Shown: positions 48,332-58,769 of the stretch, in pieces
How positions within the stretch are numbered: position 1 is the stretch's first letter
Layout of the letters: each line of letters starts with the position of its first letter
Assembly: GCF_026745355.1 (NCBI RefSeq)
Contig: NC_079204.1
Coordinates: 5,513,103 to 5,577,102, forward strand
Direction: 5' to 3'
Length of the DNA: 64,000 nt
Source: Beta vulgaris subsp. vulgaris
Lineage: Eukaryota > Streptophyta > Magnoliopsida > Caryophyllales > Amaranthaceae
Translations under genes and position numbers: made by a program
The notes under the pieces: generated by a model
Seen by the model: the letters and a program-made list of their open reading frames with translations, nothing else
Databases searched by the model: none
Told to the model about the DNA's origin: nothing

Positions 48332-49208
48332 CTTCTCCTACACTTCAATCACTTTCAGCTCACTGTACATAAGAAACAAACAGTATGATTCCAAATTAAA
48401 AAAAGTAAATAAATTATAAATATTTATACCGGAAAGTCTATAACAGACAAAGACCCACCAAGTAAGAGGACATAACATTCAAAACTAAACTTCCAAGAGA
48501 GATTAAAATTTCTGATGGGAACTTGATAGTCGATGGCCCGACAGTGGGTTAATTCGAGGATATCCACAAAAACACAAACCAAGAGCTAACAAGCACAGAT
48601 TACACTATATTGGTGTCTCCATTAAAGAGAAAACATACTCTTTACACACACCCAGTATGACTTTTCTCCATTAAATAAAATAAATTCAAATGTCCCAGGA
48701 GACAACCACAGATCTCTCTATTACTCCAAATCCTCATTCAATACCAATCTACCCATCCCTCGCCAATTAATTGGCGGACTCCAGGAATAGTTGGAGCCAT
48801 ACTCAATCGAAAAAGGATGTTATCCAAACGCATTTCAAGTGTAATTGTAGTAAAACCTAACTGGTTGACCCTTTGGCTTCTCGGATATCTCTATAATAGT
48901 AAAACACCTGTATAATGTTTTTGATACGAGTGATACCAGTCATGTACCAATTGGAGATCCCAATTTAACTAAAACATATGTTACTCAAAGTCTTCTAAAC
49001 TGTTGAATACATGAAATTTAACAGTTCAAATCTGACGTAATTACATCAAATTTCAAAATTTCTCTGTGTTCTATTCCATTTGAATTATTTCTCAAATTAC
49101 CAAATCCAAACAGGGTGCATACTCTTCACCTCAATCTTAATTTATCCCAAAATCAGCACTACATATTTGAAGCAAAACATACCCGAAATTTCACGAGGAA
49201 AAACCTAA

Positions 49209-49257
49209 TTTCTAAACTGTTCAATTTTTTTTTTGAGGGGATTTCTAAACTGTTCAT
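49209..49257 (-). mobile_element. Micro-retroposon: LINE 3' tip with 16-base TSD
   Basis: ATTTCTAAACTGTTCA is repeated at 49209-49224 and 49242-49257. It brackets 17 bases which on the minus strand read CCCCTC plus poly(A). The LINE at 27945-28351 ends with the same CCCCTC-poly(A) tip. It lies in the 5' UTR intron of WDR91. Confidence 0.85.
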
Positions 49258-49968
49258 ACTTCACAACCCAATTTAGATATTATGAACAAAAAAAAGAACT
49301 GCATGCAATAGAATCCGATAAAAATGACAAGATATCACAAATTCAGTGTTCAGCATTCTAATTCAAGTAGAAAGAGCTGGAACTGGAAGTTCAGAAATCT
49401 TCGTACGAAAATTAAGAATCAAGGTTACCATACGATAAGTTCTAGGGTTTATAAATTATAAGAAGTAATGAAATCAAAAGTTTGGGGATGAATATACCTT
49501 GAACATAGATTGATTAATCATAAATGAAGTTGATTCCCCTTTGATAACCAGCTGATCTTGCAGATGAAATTCGGAGGAGAGAGAAAGAGGGAGTGTTGTC
49601 CGTAGAATGTAAAAAGCCGGGAAATCTAGATGTGAAGTTATTAAGGGAAAATATGCATTTTGCATTTATACTTTCCCCCTCTTTGAATAAACAAAAATAT
49701 TATTAAAAGAACGGTCTAATTTTAATATAAAAGTGGACCTAATCACCAAATGAATTAAAGTAGTCATCAAAATAAATTAACCTAGTTCTTATTGAGCTAA
49801 TTCTCTTTTTAATATTAGGCTTATCATTGTCTTAATTTTAATTTAAAAATAAGCGGTCTCTTACCATACAAACCCATGAATAAATATGGATTTCATTTTA
49901 AAGGAAATATAGATTTCAATTGGAGAAAACACAAAATTGTTTATAATTTTTCTTTTTGTATACTCCCT

Positions 49969-50046
49969 CCGTTTTAATATATAAGACATGCACAATCTTC
50001 GAGGTTGAACTTTGACCGTTAATTACTCTCAATTTATATGATGGTA
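49969..50046. mobile_element. Stowaway-like MITE end
   Basis: TACTCCCTCCGTTTTAATAT is a typical Stowaway terminus; the other end was not recognised, so the element is partial. Confidence 0.5.
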
Positions 50047-50047
50047 C

Positions 50048-50099
50048 AATAGCACTAGATGATTTCTTTCAAAAAAAAAAAAATAGCACTAGATGATTT
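50048..50099 (+). mobile_element. Micro-retroposon: 16-base CTTTC-poly(A) with 18-base TSD
   Basis: AATAGCACTAGATGATTT occurs at 50048-50065 and again at 50082-50099. The 16 bases between are CTTTC followed by A residues. Structure and length match the micro-insertions at 23545 and 49225. Confidence 0.85.
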
Positions 50100-50262
50100 A
50101 GTGGTGATGTAAGTTTAACCAGAGGTCTCGGGTTCGAGTCCTGGGAACTCAGCAGTGTGTTGGGAGAGCTTTCTCTCTGATTGGGGCCTGACCCGGCTCG
50201 AATCCTGATTAGTCGGATCCAAAATGGATTTCGAAAACCGGATAGGTTCACAAAAAAAAATT
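50095..50262 (+). mobile_element. tRNA-derived SINE, copy 1
   Basis: It contains B-box GGTTCGAGTCC near 50130, then the family block 'gtgttgggagagctt', 'ggggcctgacccggctcga' and 'ggatccaaaatg', and ends in an A-run. The same arrangement occurs at 51117-51287. Confidence 0.78.
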
Positions 50263-50591
50263 ATTGGTGTGGTATCATGGTGAGAAGGAGGTTTTGGAGT
50301 TGGGATACGTCCTCAAAATCTCCAACTGCACGAGTTTGGAGCATTTGAGGAATTAATTATCATACTTTTCCATCATATTAATATAGTGATTGTTTGAAAA
50401 CTTTTTTAGGTTGAGATTAATATTAATACGATAGAAAGGAAAATAATGAAGATACATAAAGACTAAAGAAAAAATTGTAACAAAATCATAGTTACATTAA
50501 TCAGAATTGGCAGTTAAAAAATGATAGAGATTGTTTAGACGAATTAACAATATAAGGACACCATAAAAATAAACCTAAAATGAGTAATATA
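50263..50591. other. Short intergenic stretch 3' of the lectin kinase
   Basis: AT-rich and without recognisable genes or repeats; probably the 3' flank of the kinase gene. Confidence 0.5.
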
Positions 50592-50682
50592 CTTCCGTCG
50601 TTCTGAAATAAATGAAACGCTTCTCTTTTTTATGTGTGGGATTTTTGAGAGAAACTTTTCATTTATGTCAAAACAGAGGAAG
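50592..50682. mobile_element. 91-base Stowaway-like MITE
   Basis: CTTCCGTCGTTCTGAAATAA and the inverted CTTCCTCTGTTTTGACATAA-type end, with TA on both sides (50590-50591 and 50683-50684). Very short interior. It ends about 20 bases from the kinase stop codon, so it probably supplies part of the 3' UTR. Confidence 0.75.
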
Positions 50683-50700
50683 TATATGCATTGATTTCTA

Positions 50701-53700
50701 TCAACGAGGTGACATGGTAGAATAACTACAAGTAGCTCGAGTTGAAGCGTTAGTGTTAATAGTAAATGTACTTGTATGGTCATATTCCCTTTTCATAGCT
50801 TTGTACACATTATCTAAACCTTCTTCTATCAACTCCAAAATGTTTGGAGGCATTGGTGGCATATTAACTTCCATTGTACCATCAAACATCTTTACCACTT
50901 CTCCCATTGAAGGTCTCACAGAAAGATCATCTTGGATACACCAAAATGCAATTTTGAGAATCCTTGTGAGTTCTTCCTCATCAACAGCTCCTCCTAGTCG
51001 CTTGTCAACCACTTTAATAGCTTTATGATTCACCATCTCCTGAATGATCATGTTTCACAATGTGTTAATTGATTATAGTAATATTGAAATTATAACCATC
51101 ACATGCTTAAATCAACTGATAAGGGAGTTGTTCTAACTTAACCAAAGGTCTCGGATTTGAGCCCTAGAAATGCAACAATATGTGTTGGGAGAGTTTTTCC
51201 CCACAATTGGGGCCTGACCCGGCTCGAATCCGGAAGTCGGATCCAAAATGAATTTTGGAAACCATGTTTTTCACCAAAAAAAATATTGAAATTATCACCA
51301 TGTTTTAAGTGGAAGATGGACAACTTGACTTTTTATAAACGAATGTTGATTAAATAAATAAAGGTCGGAATATCTGATCAAGTCAATTTACTTAATAAAA
51401 GTGAAAAGTGGTGTTTAATAATAACTAGTAAACATTATGACTTTTGTAGAAAATATAAGAAGTACAAAAATTAGAGTTTTTTGCAGGGATATACCAAGGT
51501 AATAGGGCATTTTGTGGGGATGTACCTCAGTAAAAAAAATTTGTGGGGATATACCAACCTAAATTTAAGTTTTGTTAAAAGGTACCAAAAACACTATTTT
51601 CAGCAAAAAAATTCAAATTTTCGGCCTTTAACTTGGTAGGAACTCGTGAGTGGGCCACAAAATAACAGTGAGGAAGTTGGAGGAAAATCAATATAATTGA
51701 AGCAATTGAATATCACACACTATACAAAGAGTAATTAAGCAAGTCAAAGGCTGGAAATTTGACTTTTTCGCCGAAAATAGTGTTTTTGGTACCTTTTAAC
51801 AAAACTTAAATTTAGGTTGGTATATCCCCACAAAAAAAATTTAGTGAGGTATATTCCCACAAAATGCACTATTACCTTGGTATATCCCCGCAAAAAACTC
51901 CCAAAATTATTATACCTCGAAAGCCCATCCAGGATAGAAGAAATCTTGAGCATCAAAAGACATGTCGAGGTTCCTCCTTCCTCCAATGATCTCCAACAGT
52001 AGCATTCCATAACTATAAACATCTGCCTTCACGGTTATGGGGCGATTACTAATCCACTCAGGAGCTAAGTACCCACGAGTACCTCGAACCATCGTAACAA
52101 CATGAGAATGCTCTCTTCCCATCAATTTAGCTAATCCAAAATCTGAAACTTTAGGACAAAAATTCTCATCTAACAAGATGTTTTCAGGTTTGATGTCGCA
52201 ATGGATTATACGATTCCTACATTGCTCATGGAAGTAAGCTATCCCTTGAGCCGTGCCCAGTGCTACATTATAGCGCGTAGGCCAATCGAGTACCTTGTCT
52301 AGACTGTAATTTGGAGCAAAGATCCATTTGTCTAATGACCCATTTTTCATGTATTCATAAACCAACAACCTACAAATAACCATATTACAAAATCAAACAT
52401 TTCGTCTAACAAGTCAATATACAATTATACGAATTTGCTTTTATCGACTCCCTTGTGTTGTCTTACACAATCTTATCATGTTACTTTTTTTTCCAACTTT
52501 TAAGTAAGTTTCACTTTTATTTCCTTGTAACTGACTGTCCATTTGTCTTTTGCCATAACTTGCCCTTAAGAAATTGTTTTCTATTCTATTTAACTACTCC
52601 CTTCGTCTCAAAATATAGTTCTCAGTTTAATTTCTATGATCAATTGAAAATCTTTGACCAAATATCTTCATTAACATGTAAAAAAAAATCTACTCATATA
52701 GGATCTTATTAAATTCATCTAAATATGAAGTTTTATAACATCAACTTTTTATAATTTTTATCAATACATAACTAAAAATATTGATAGTTTTCATATACGT
52801 GTTGGAGATCGTAAAAGAAAAAAACATGAACCATATTTTGGGGCCGAGGGAGTAATATGTTAGGGAAAGAAAAGGGTATATATACCTGCGTGATCCCTCA
52901 GAGCAATAGCCACAAAGCCTAACTAAATTCATGTGATGCATAGAACCAATAGTATTGACTTCAGTAACAAATTCTCTTTCTCCATGCGGCAAAACCTTGT
53001 CAAGTTTCTTCACTGCAATCAAAGTTCCATCTCCTAAGCTTCCTTTGTATACAGTTCCAAACCCACCTGTCATCACATCATAATTTAAACACTAACACTT
53101 AGGGTTTGTTCTCTTCAGCATAAAACAGCTCATGAACTGAACTGAACTGAATTGAATTGAACTGAACTCAACTGAAATGAATAGTGATATGTGAGAGTAA
53201 AAGTATTGTCCAGAGTGAACTGAACTGAATTGATCTAAACTGAACTGAATTGAATTGAACTGAACTGAATTGAAATGAAAATAAGCTGGGGAACAGGCAT
53301 TTAAAACAAACAAATGCTTGTATAGTACTAACAAACATAGTAAAAAACAGAGTCCTCTGTTTTCTTTTATCAAGAATTTTTGAAGCATTACCTCTCCCTA
53401 GTAGCTGGGAAAAATTAGATGTACAATACTGCAAATCTCGGTATGTTAGACTAATCGGAGCACCTGCGAATATCAACGAACTCTCGATTGCTTTCTTCAT
53501 CAATCTTCTCCTATGAACATTGTAGTACAACAAAAGGCACAATAATGCAATTAACACACCCATACTTAAAACAATGGGAATCACCAAAGCCTTATCATGT
53601 GCACTTTTATTACTATCCCCTCCTAAACCACCCTTCTGTTTCGACAATCCACTCCAACCTGATTCATTTGCTAAGACCTTAACGAATAGAGTTGAGCTCG

Positions 53701-56112
53701 GATCTTGAAATCCTCCAAAATCCATCCTCTTTAACACCCAACAATAAGGCTTTTCCTCAATCAACCCATAAACTGATGCAACACACTCACAATCATCTAA
53801 GCAAGCATTACCACACTTAGATAGTGTGGGAACATCACTATAATTAGCTATCACTGATTCATCTGAGAAGTAATAGTTTGTTTGTTGGACAGCAATGATC
53901 TTGAACTCGGAGGTGAGGTTTTCGTGTCTATGATTGCATTTACCGGTTAATGTAGAGTTTTCGAAACACCTATCATCATTGTCCCCTACACTTACAGTCC
54001 CAGGCAAGCAAGAACAAGATGAATTTGTCTTAGACTTGTCTAGGAGACATATACCATTCCCACATATTCCAGCAATGTCACAAGGGCTAGACACAGCTGC
54101 CCATTCGGACACCCATTGGCGCGATCCATTAACATCATTGTCCCATCTATAGAGCCTTACATTACCATTTGATTCGAGTACCAACCGCCTTAAGACAGGT
54201 GCATGAGTTGATGATGTTAAGGACTTATTGTATAGTAATCCAGTATTGTCACGATCATTTTTGTGAACGTATACTGCCCCGTTTGATGAACCTGGACCAT
54301 ACACTACCCCAAAGCTGCCGTTTTCGTCTAGGATTGCCACCACATCACCGGTGGCATTCGATATATCAGGGCCTGCCCAATAGGAAATATTTGAAAGGGA
54401 GTCTTCAGGTGCTTCTGGTTCTGGTAAATTATAGCTTAATGCTAGGCTTAGTGATGTTGTTTGTTGCAGCATTTTTAGAGTGTAGTAACCACCATGTGTA
54501 GGGGATTTCTTTGATGATGTTAGCTCCATTGATACATTCATAGCTTGGCCAGGTAAGAGGGTATTCGACGGATGCGAAAAGGTCTGGAACACAGGCTGTT
54601 GTGCTGCATTGTAGAGTATAAAGTTCCCACTTTCAGACATTACTGCTGCATCCACTTCTGCCCTTGAAGTATTTGATGACCATAAGGTTGTTTGCCCGTC
54701 GTTGAGGACGAGGTTTCCGGTGTTGTCGAAGTCTAGGACGGCGTTTTTGCTGGCTGGAGTATCTCTAGATTGAGAAAGAAGCAAAGAATTCAGATTTTTT
54801 TAGGACACAATAGTAGGAGTATGTACATGAAAGTGATGATCATCCCCTGCAACAGGTTGATGTAGAAAGACTTAAAAAGAATGGAGTAATGGTTTCTTTT
54901 TACTCCTGTTTTGTGTTTTATTAACCAACTTAACAACCAAAGTACATCAAATTCTTATTCTCTGGTAAATAAAGTTAGATAGGATCTTATGAACTGATGA
55001 AATGCACCAAGATAGTTAGTCTATAAGCAAGAGTGACCAGAAAATGTCAAATGTCACGTAAAACTGTTGTAAATCTTATATGGTATAACAAATTTAACAA
55101 ATAAGAGCAACTTTTTTTAGAAAATGAGTCCAACATGGAATATTTCGAGGTTAATTGTAAGAAGATTTTGTTACCACGCAACGCAACAATTATATGGTAA
55201 ATCTTCGAAATTTAATCTAACAACATAATATTAATCACTAAAAGACAACTTTTATTACAAGAAGAACACGTTGTAGCAATTATTGAGCAAAAAAAAACAA
55301 AAGAAGTAAGGTTAGAGTAAAAAAAACAGGGGATATCAAGGTATTCAATATACACCCTATACATAAATTACATGCAATTACATTCTCCTTCTCACATGCT
55401 CTTAGTCTCTTACATTCCGATGGAAAATATGAGGTTGTGTAATATATAAACCCATGTGTATATTGAAACTTGTAACTTGTACAATATATAATTGTGTCTT
55501 TTGCTAAAAAAAAGGTCTAATATCAACCTATGTTAATATAAAAATGACAATAAGTATCATATTGCACTAAATGAAGCCATGAGCCCATGACAAGTATAGC
55601 AAATACATATAAGTAAAGCAATACATGAAATTTCAGCATCTTGGTATATAAAAAAAGCTTCTATGAGTCTATAATGAACTGCTTAATTAAAAGTTACATA
55701 CTTACATGATGATACAAAGCTATTCATCTGCTTAAATTGGTTACTGCCTTAACTTTATACGATATATATTGATCATTGCACGTAACAAAAACATGATCAC
55801 GCTAAAATGCTTAATGCTAGTAAAATGAGCATACCTATTAGCAGACCATACGACAACTCTTTCTCCAGGAATCTGATTATACCAAATACCAAGTTGTAAT
55901 TGATCATTTGAGTATAATGGAGTAAAACCAAGTGCAAAAGTTCCATTTTGAGAAATCCAAACTTTGTTTTCTGTGGCTAATAAACGAGAACCACGACTAA
56001 TTTGGCAAGTCACTAGACCAAAAAACCAAGGAAATAAAATGGTTGCTACATAACAAACATAACATAACGTTTTAACATATGAATAAATGTGGACACTACT
56101 TGTAGTTGCCAT
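50701..56112 (-). CDS. G-type lectin S-receptor-like Ser/Thr protein kinase, complete
   Basis: A plasma-membrane receptor kinase whose lectin ectodomain is thought to sense ligands; it resembles Arabidopsis At5g24080. Five exons give 874 aa: 56112-55835, 54764-53392, 53066-52886, 52369-51916 and 51039-50701, with phases 2, 1, 2, 0. A hydrophobic signal peptide ends near residue 36. The B-lectin domain spans exon 1 and exon 2 (GTFALGFTP, GIWYNQIPGERVVVWSANR, NLVLNDGQTTLWSSN). A Cys-rich region (SPCDIAGICGNGICLL) and a PAN-like part (CLDDCECVASVYG) follow. The membrane helix IPIVLSMGVLIALLCLLLYY lies at about residues 485-508. The kinase starts at residue 549: GRGGFGTVYKG, IAVKKLD, HCDIKPENILL, DFGLAK, GTRGYLAPEW. 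Cys precedes the catalytic Asp, so it is a non-RD kinase, a class common among immune receptors. Introns 2, 3 and 4 carry MITEs, and intron 4 also a SINE. Confidence 0.93.
51117..51287 (+). mobile_element. tRNA-derived SINE, copy 2, in kinase intron 4
   Basis: Same family as 50095-50262. Box-B-like GGATTTGAGCCC, 'tgtgttgggagagttt', 'ggggcctgacccggctcga' and 'ggatccaaaatg' occur in the same order, ending in an A-run (to about 51287). It is antisense to the host gene. Confidence 0.75.
51474..51902. mobile_element. Foldback/long-TIR element in kinase intron 4
   Basis: Two arms of about 165 bases (51474-51640 and 51738-51902) are near-perfect inverted repeats, sharing TTTTTTGCRGGGATATACCA, GGTATATCCCCACAAA in complement, and TTGTTAAAAGGTACCAAAAA. 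Only about 100 bases separate them. AAAATTA-like flanks on both sides suggest a short target duplication. An intron transcript would form a long hairpin. Confidence 0.85.
52597..52852. mobile_element. Stowaway MITE in kinase intron 3
   Basis: CTCCCTTCGTCTCAAAATAT pairs with the inverted right end CTCCCTCGGCCCCAAAATAT. TA flanks both ends (52595-52596 and 52853-52854). Confidence 0.88.
53097..53305. mobile_element. GAACT-rich MITE family, copy 3, in kinase intron 2
   Basis: Left end TTAGGGTTTGTTCTCTTCAG and inverted right end GCCTGTTCCCCAGCTTATTT. The interior is dominated by GAACTGAACTGAATTGAA repeats. Related copies occur upstream of both LRR pseudogenes. Confidence 0.7.
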
Positions 56113-56150
56113 TGATGAAGAGACGAACTTGTGCTCATTGTGAAGTTTTG

Positions 56151-56210
56151 GCTTATAAAGAAGTCAAAATATAGGTTTTTTTTTGGGAAAAATTGGTTTT
56201 TGACACGTGG
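56151..56210 (-). promoter_or_regulatory. Lectin kinase core promoter elements: TATA-like and G-box
   Basis: In complement TTTATAAG (about 56151-56158) lies about 40 bases before the ATG. A G-box CACGTG (56204-56209) with adjacent W-box-like TTGAC (56200-56204, plus strand) lies about 90 bases upstream. G-box and W-box combinations are common in stress-responsive promoters; function is inferred. Confidence 0.4.
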
Positions 56211-56930
56211 GCAAGTGGTGGTTGAGCTAGATTGTTGAAAAATTGAAATGGAGAAAAATATAACGATATGTGGATATGGTCGGCCAAAATATTGAGTATT
56301 TGTGGCCTGGTACGTGTAAGATATCTAAGGTATTGCCAGTTTGCCACTTAAAACTGAAATTGGGTGTGAAGAATCAAGAGTCCACTCATGGTACACCAGG
56401 GGCATTTCTGTAATTAATTACAAGTTGAGAGGCACGTTGGTAATTTCGGGGCAATAAATGACAAAAAGCAAAAAGCAAAAATGTGAATCCAATTCTTCTT
56501 TCTTGCTCATTTCTCTCAATTCTTGCTCACCAGAAAAATCTGATTTTCAATTCTTCTCTCTTCCTTTCAAACCTTCCAAATACAACAATGGAGATCTGAA
56601 ATTCGCGAGATGAATGATGAGATGATGATGACGCGGACTCGAGATGATGATGAGGCGACTGAAGAGACCCACAACCCATCCACGACGATGATGAAGACCC
56701 ACGACCCAGATCTGATCATGTTTTTGCTCATTTGTTTTGTTGTTGTTGTTTTTCTCATTTCCCCTCAATTATTCGTATTGCATAAACTAGATGTTTTTGG
56801 TTGTTTAATATGATTAGGACATGAACAAAATTATGGGTGCTGATTTTGAATTATCATTGTAGGAATGAGCAAATGTATTCTGCAATAATTTTGAATTCTA
56901 ATGTTCAAATGAGTCAAACATCTATGCTTA

Positions 56931-57372
56931 TCTCTATTATATAAGGGAAGGGGGAGCAATGGTGTCTTTTTTTGAAATGCCTATTTTGCCCCCCTTCCCT
57001 TTCTAAATTACAAATTCACTTACAAACTACAACCTATGAAAAAATTGACTTGAAAACAAAGTGTCCACTTTCTTTACAATTTATGAAGTATTGTACTTAA
57101 TTCAAAAATCAACTAAAAAATTATAATATTAGAAATCATAAATAAATTCAATAAAATTTCTATTTTGTTCATAGAATTTAACTTTGAAAATAAAAAAAAA
57201 ACAAAAAGAATGGTGAGAGACTTAAATGACAGAAACTAAACCAATCAAATTTTGCAACTAAAAACAATTATATTTCGTATATCTAATGTTCAAATTTTGA
57301 CTCTTATGCCGAAGAAAATCGAGATTTTGTTTCGAAAAAATTCAAGCACGCATCGCGTGCAAAAAATTCTAG
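56931..57372 (+). mobile_element. Non-autonomous Helitron, 442 bases
   Basis: It starts TCTCTATTATATAAGGG after A (56930). It ends with hairpin GCACGCATCGCGTGC, an A-rich spacer and CTAG (57369-57372) before T. The ends match the elements at 20169-20849 and 58550-58768. No coding capacity. Confidence 0.88.
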
Positions 57373-57592
57373 TTTAGAATGATTGAAGATTATGTGCTCA
57401 TTTACATAATTTGTGTTGGATGATTATTGCTGCTTAGTCAACTCTTATATTTGCTCTAGTTATTTTTTTTCTATTCATTTCATCTCTTTCTTCATTTTCT
57501 TTTTTGCTCACCTGTAATTAGTTCATTTTCGTAACTGCTCATTTGCACCAAGTTTGCTCATTTTCTTAAATAAGTAGAAATACTTGTTCATC

Positions 57593-57690
57593 TGCTCATT
57601 TTACTCATTTGCTCATTTGATCATTTGCTTAATTTGCTCATTTGCTCATTTGCTCATTTTGCTCATTTGCCCATTTTGCTCATTTGACGA
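57593..57690. repeat. Tandem TGCTCATT-type repeats
   Basis: About ten imperfect units of TTTGCTCAT (spacing 9-11 bases) precede the palindrome at 57701. TGCTCATTT motifs are scattered from 57480 onward, so the array has eroded edges. Confidence 0.85.
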
Positions 57691-58149
57691 AAATAGCCTT
57701 GGGTGTACCATGAGCATGGTACACCCAGGTTTACTATAAAGATTCCACCATTTTTTTTTTTTTTTTGGTACTGAAAATAAAAATTAGGTATGGATTTTAA
57801 TATAGCACCAACCTACAACATCTTTTATGAATAATAAAATTATAGATAATAATGTAAATATAATATTATATAATTATAGTGGTACTTTAATTAAAAAAAT
57901 TTAATAATAACATAATCAGTTAATAGTAATGTGAAATAATAAAATAATAATATAAATATAATACTATATAATGATTATAGTGGTATTTTAATTAAGATTT
58001 ATCGATCATTGACTATTTGGACCTTATTGGAACTTATTGCACCTGATTGGACAAGGTTGAAACTTATCTGAATCGAATCGAACTGATTGGACCTAAAACT
58101 TAACTTTTTAAGGTGAAGAGAATGCACCTTTATAGGTGGAAAATCTTAA

Positions 58150-58345
58150 GGCCCTGTTTGGCACTAGCGTTTGAGGTAGCGGTTAGCAGTTTGACAAGAT
58201 TAAAACGCTACTTAAGAAATTGTGATTATTTGGTAAGGTAGTGGTTGTAGTAGCAGGTAGCAGTTGGAGTAGATTATGAGTAATGATTGTGGAACGTTAC
58301 AACAAGTAACGTTTGAGATTTAGAGGTAGTGGTCTAGCAAATAAA
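58150..58345. mobile_element. Possible hAT-like MITE
   Basis: AGGCCCTGTTTGGCACTAGC at the left and, inverted, GTGTTTATTTGCTAGACCAC at the right give imperfect inverted ends. The interior is rich in GTAGCGGTTAGCAG-like sequence. Tentative. Confidence 0.35.
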
Positions 58346-58549
58346 CACTATATAATAGCATAATGTAGAATTATTAATCAATATTTTTTTATTTTTTTTC
58401 TTTTATTGTTTATTGATTGTTTTATTTCTCTAGCAAAACCATAAAGGAGTACAGCTTTAGTTTGGTTTCTAAATGTTTGGTGACATCTCCTTACATCAGG
58501 AAATTAAACTTGAGAGTTTCACATTTCACTGATGGTTTGGTTTGGTATA

Positions 58550-58768
58550 TCTCTATTATATAAGTGAACAAGAGAAGACTTGGTGTCCATCATTTTTTAC
58601 AATTATACTCTCAACTAACAAAAAAAATAATTATATATAATTTCTCAAATTTATTGGTTCTTATTATAATAAAAAATACATTGAACTTTGTGAAATAATT
58701 TCGTACACATAGTTACGCAATTGAGCTTTATATTTGCATTCGCACGCATCACGTGCATATAAGACTAG
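58550..58768 (+). mobile_element. Non-autonomous Helitron, 219 bases
   Basis: A|TCTCTATTATATAAGTG at 58550. Hairpin GCACGCATCACGTGC and CTAG at 58765-58768, followed by T. This is the shortest of three Helitrons sharing the same ends. Confidence 0.87.
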
Positions 58769-58769
58769 T

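Larger units (their letters stand above)
56385..57726. mobile_element. Candidate element bounded by inverted CTCATGGTACACC, hosting a Helitron
   Basis: The left boundary CTCATGGTACACCAGGGGC (56385-56403) is matched in inverse at the right, where the palindrome GTACCATGAGCATGGTAC (57705-57722) lies within a 26-base symmetric GGGTGTACC...GGTACACCC. The similarity of 'ggcatttctg' to the right-hand 'ggctattttcg' in complement extends the inverted match inward. It contains a His/Asp-rich open frame (56610-56813) of doubtful reality, a nested Helitron and TGCTCATT repeats. The transposon class is unknown to me. Confidence 0.5.

Noticed and set aside
53168..53388. Ser/Gln/Phe-rich extension (FSSVQFNSVQF type) downstream of the kinase exon
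   Set aside because: It is intron read-through into the GAACT-repeat MITE; the exon ends at the donor at 53391.
56567..56813. His/Asp/Met-rich overlapping open frames on both strands
   Set aside because: The composition comes from a GATGATGA-type simple repeat inside a transposon-like region. Overlapping frames on opposite strands and the lack of any domain argue against a gene.
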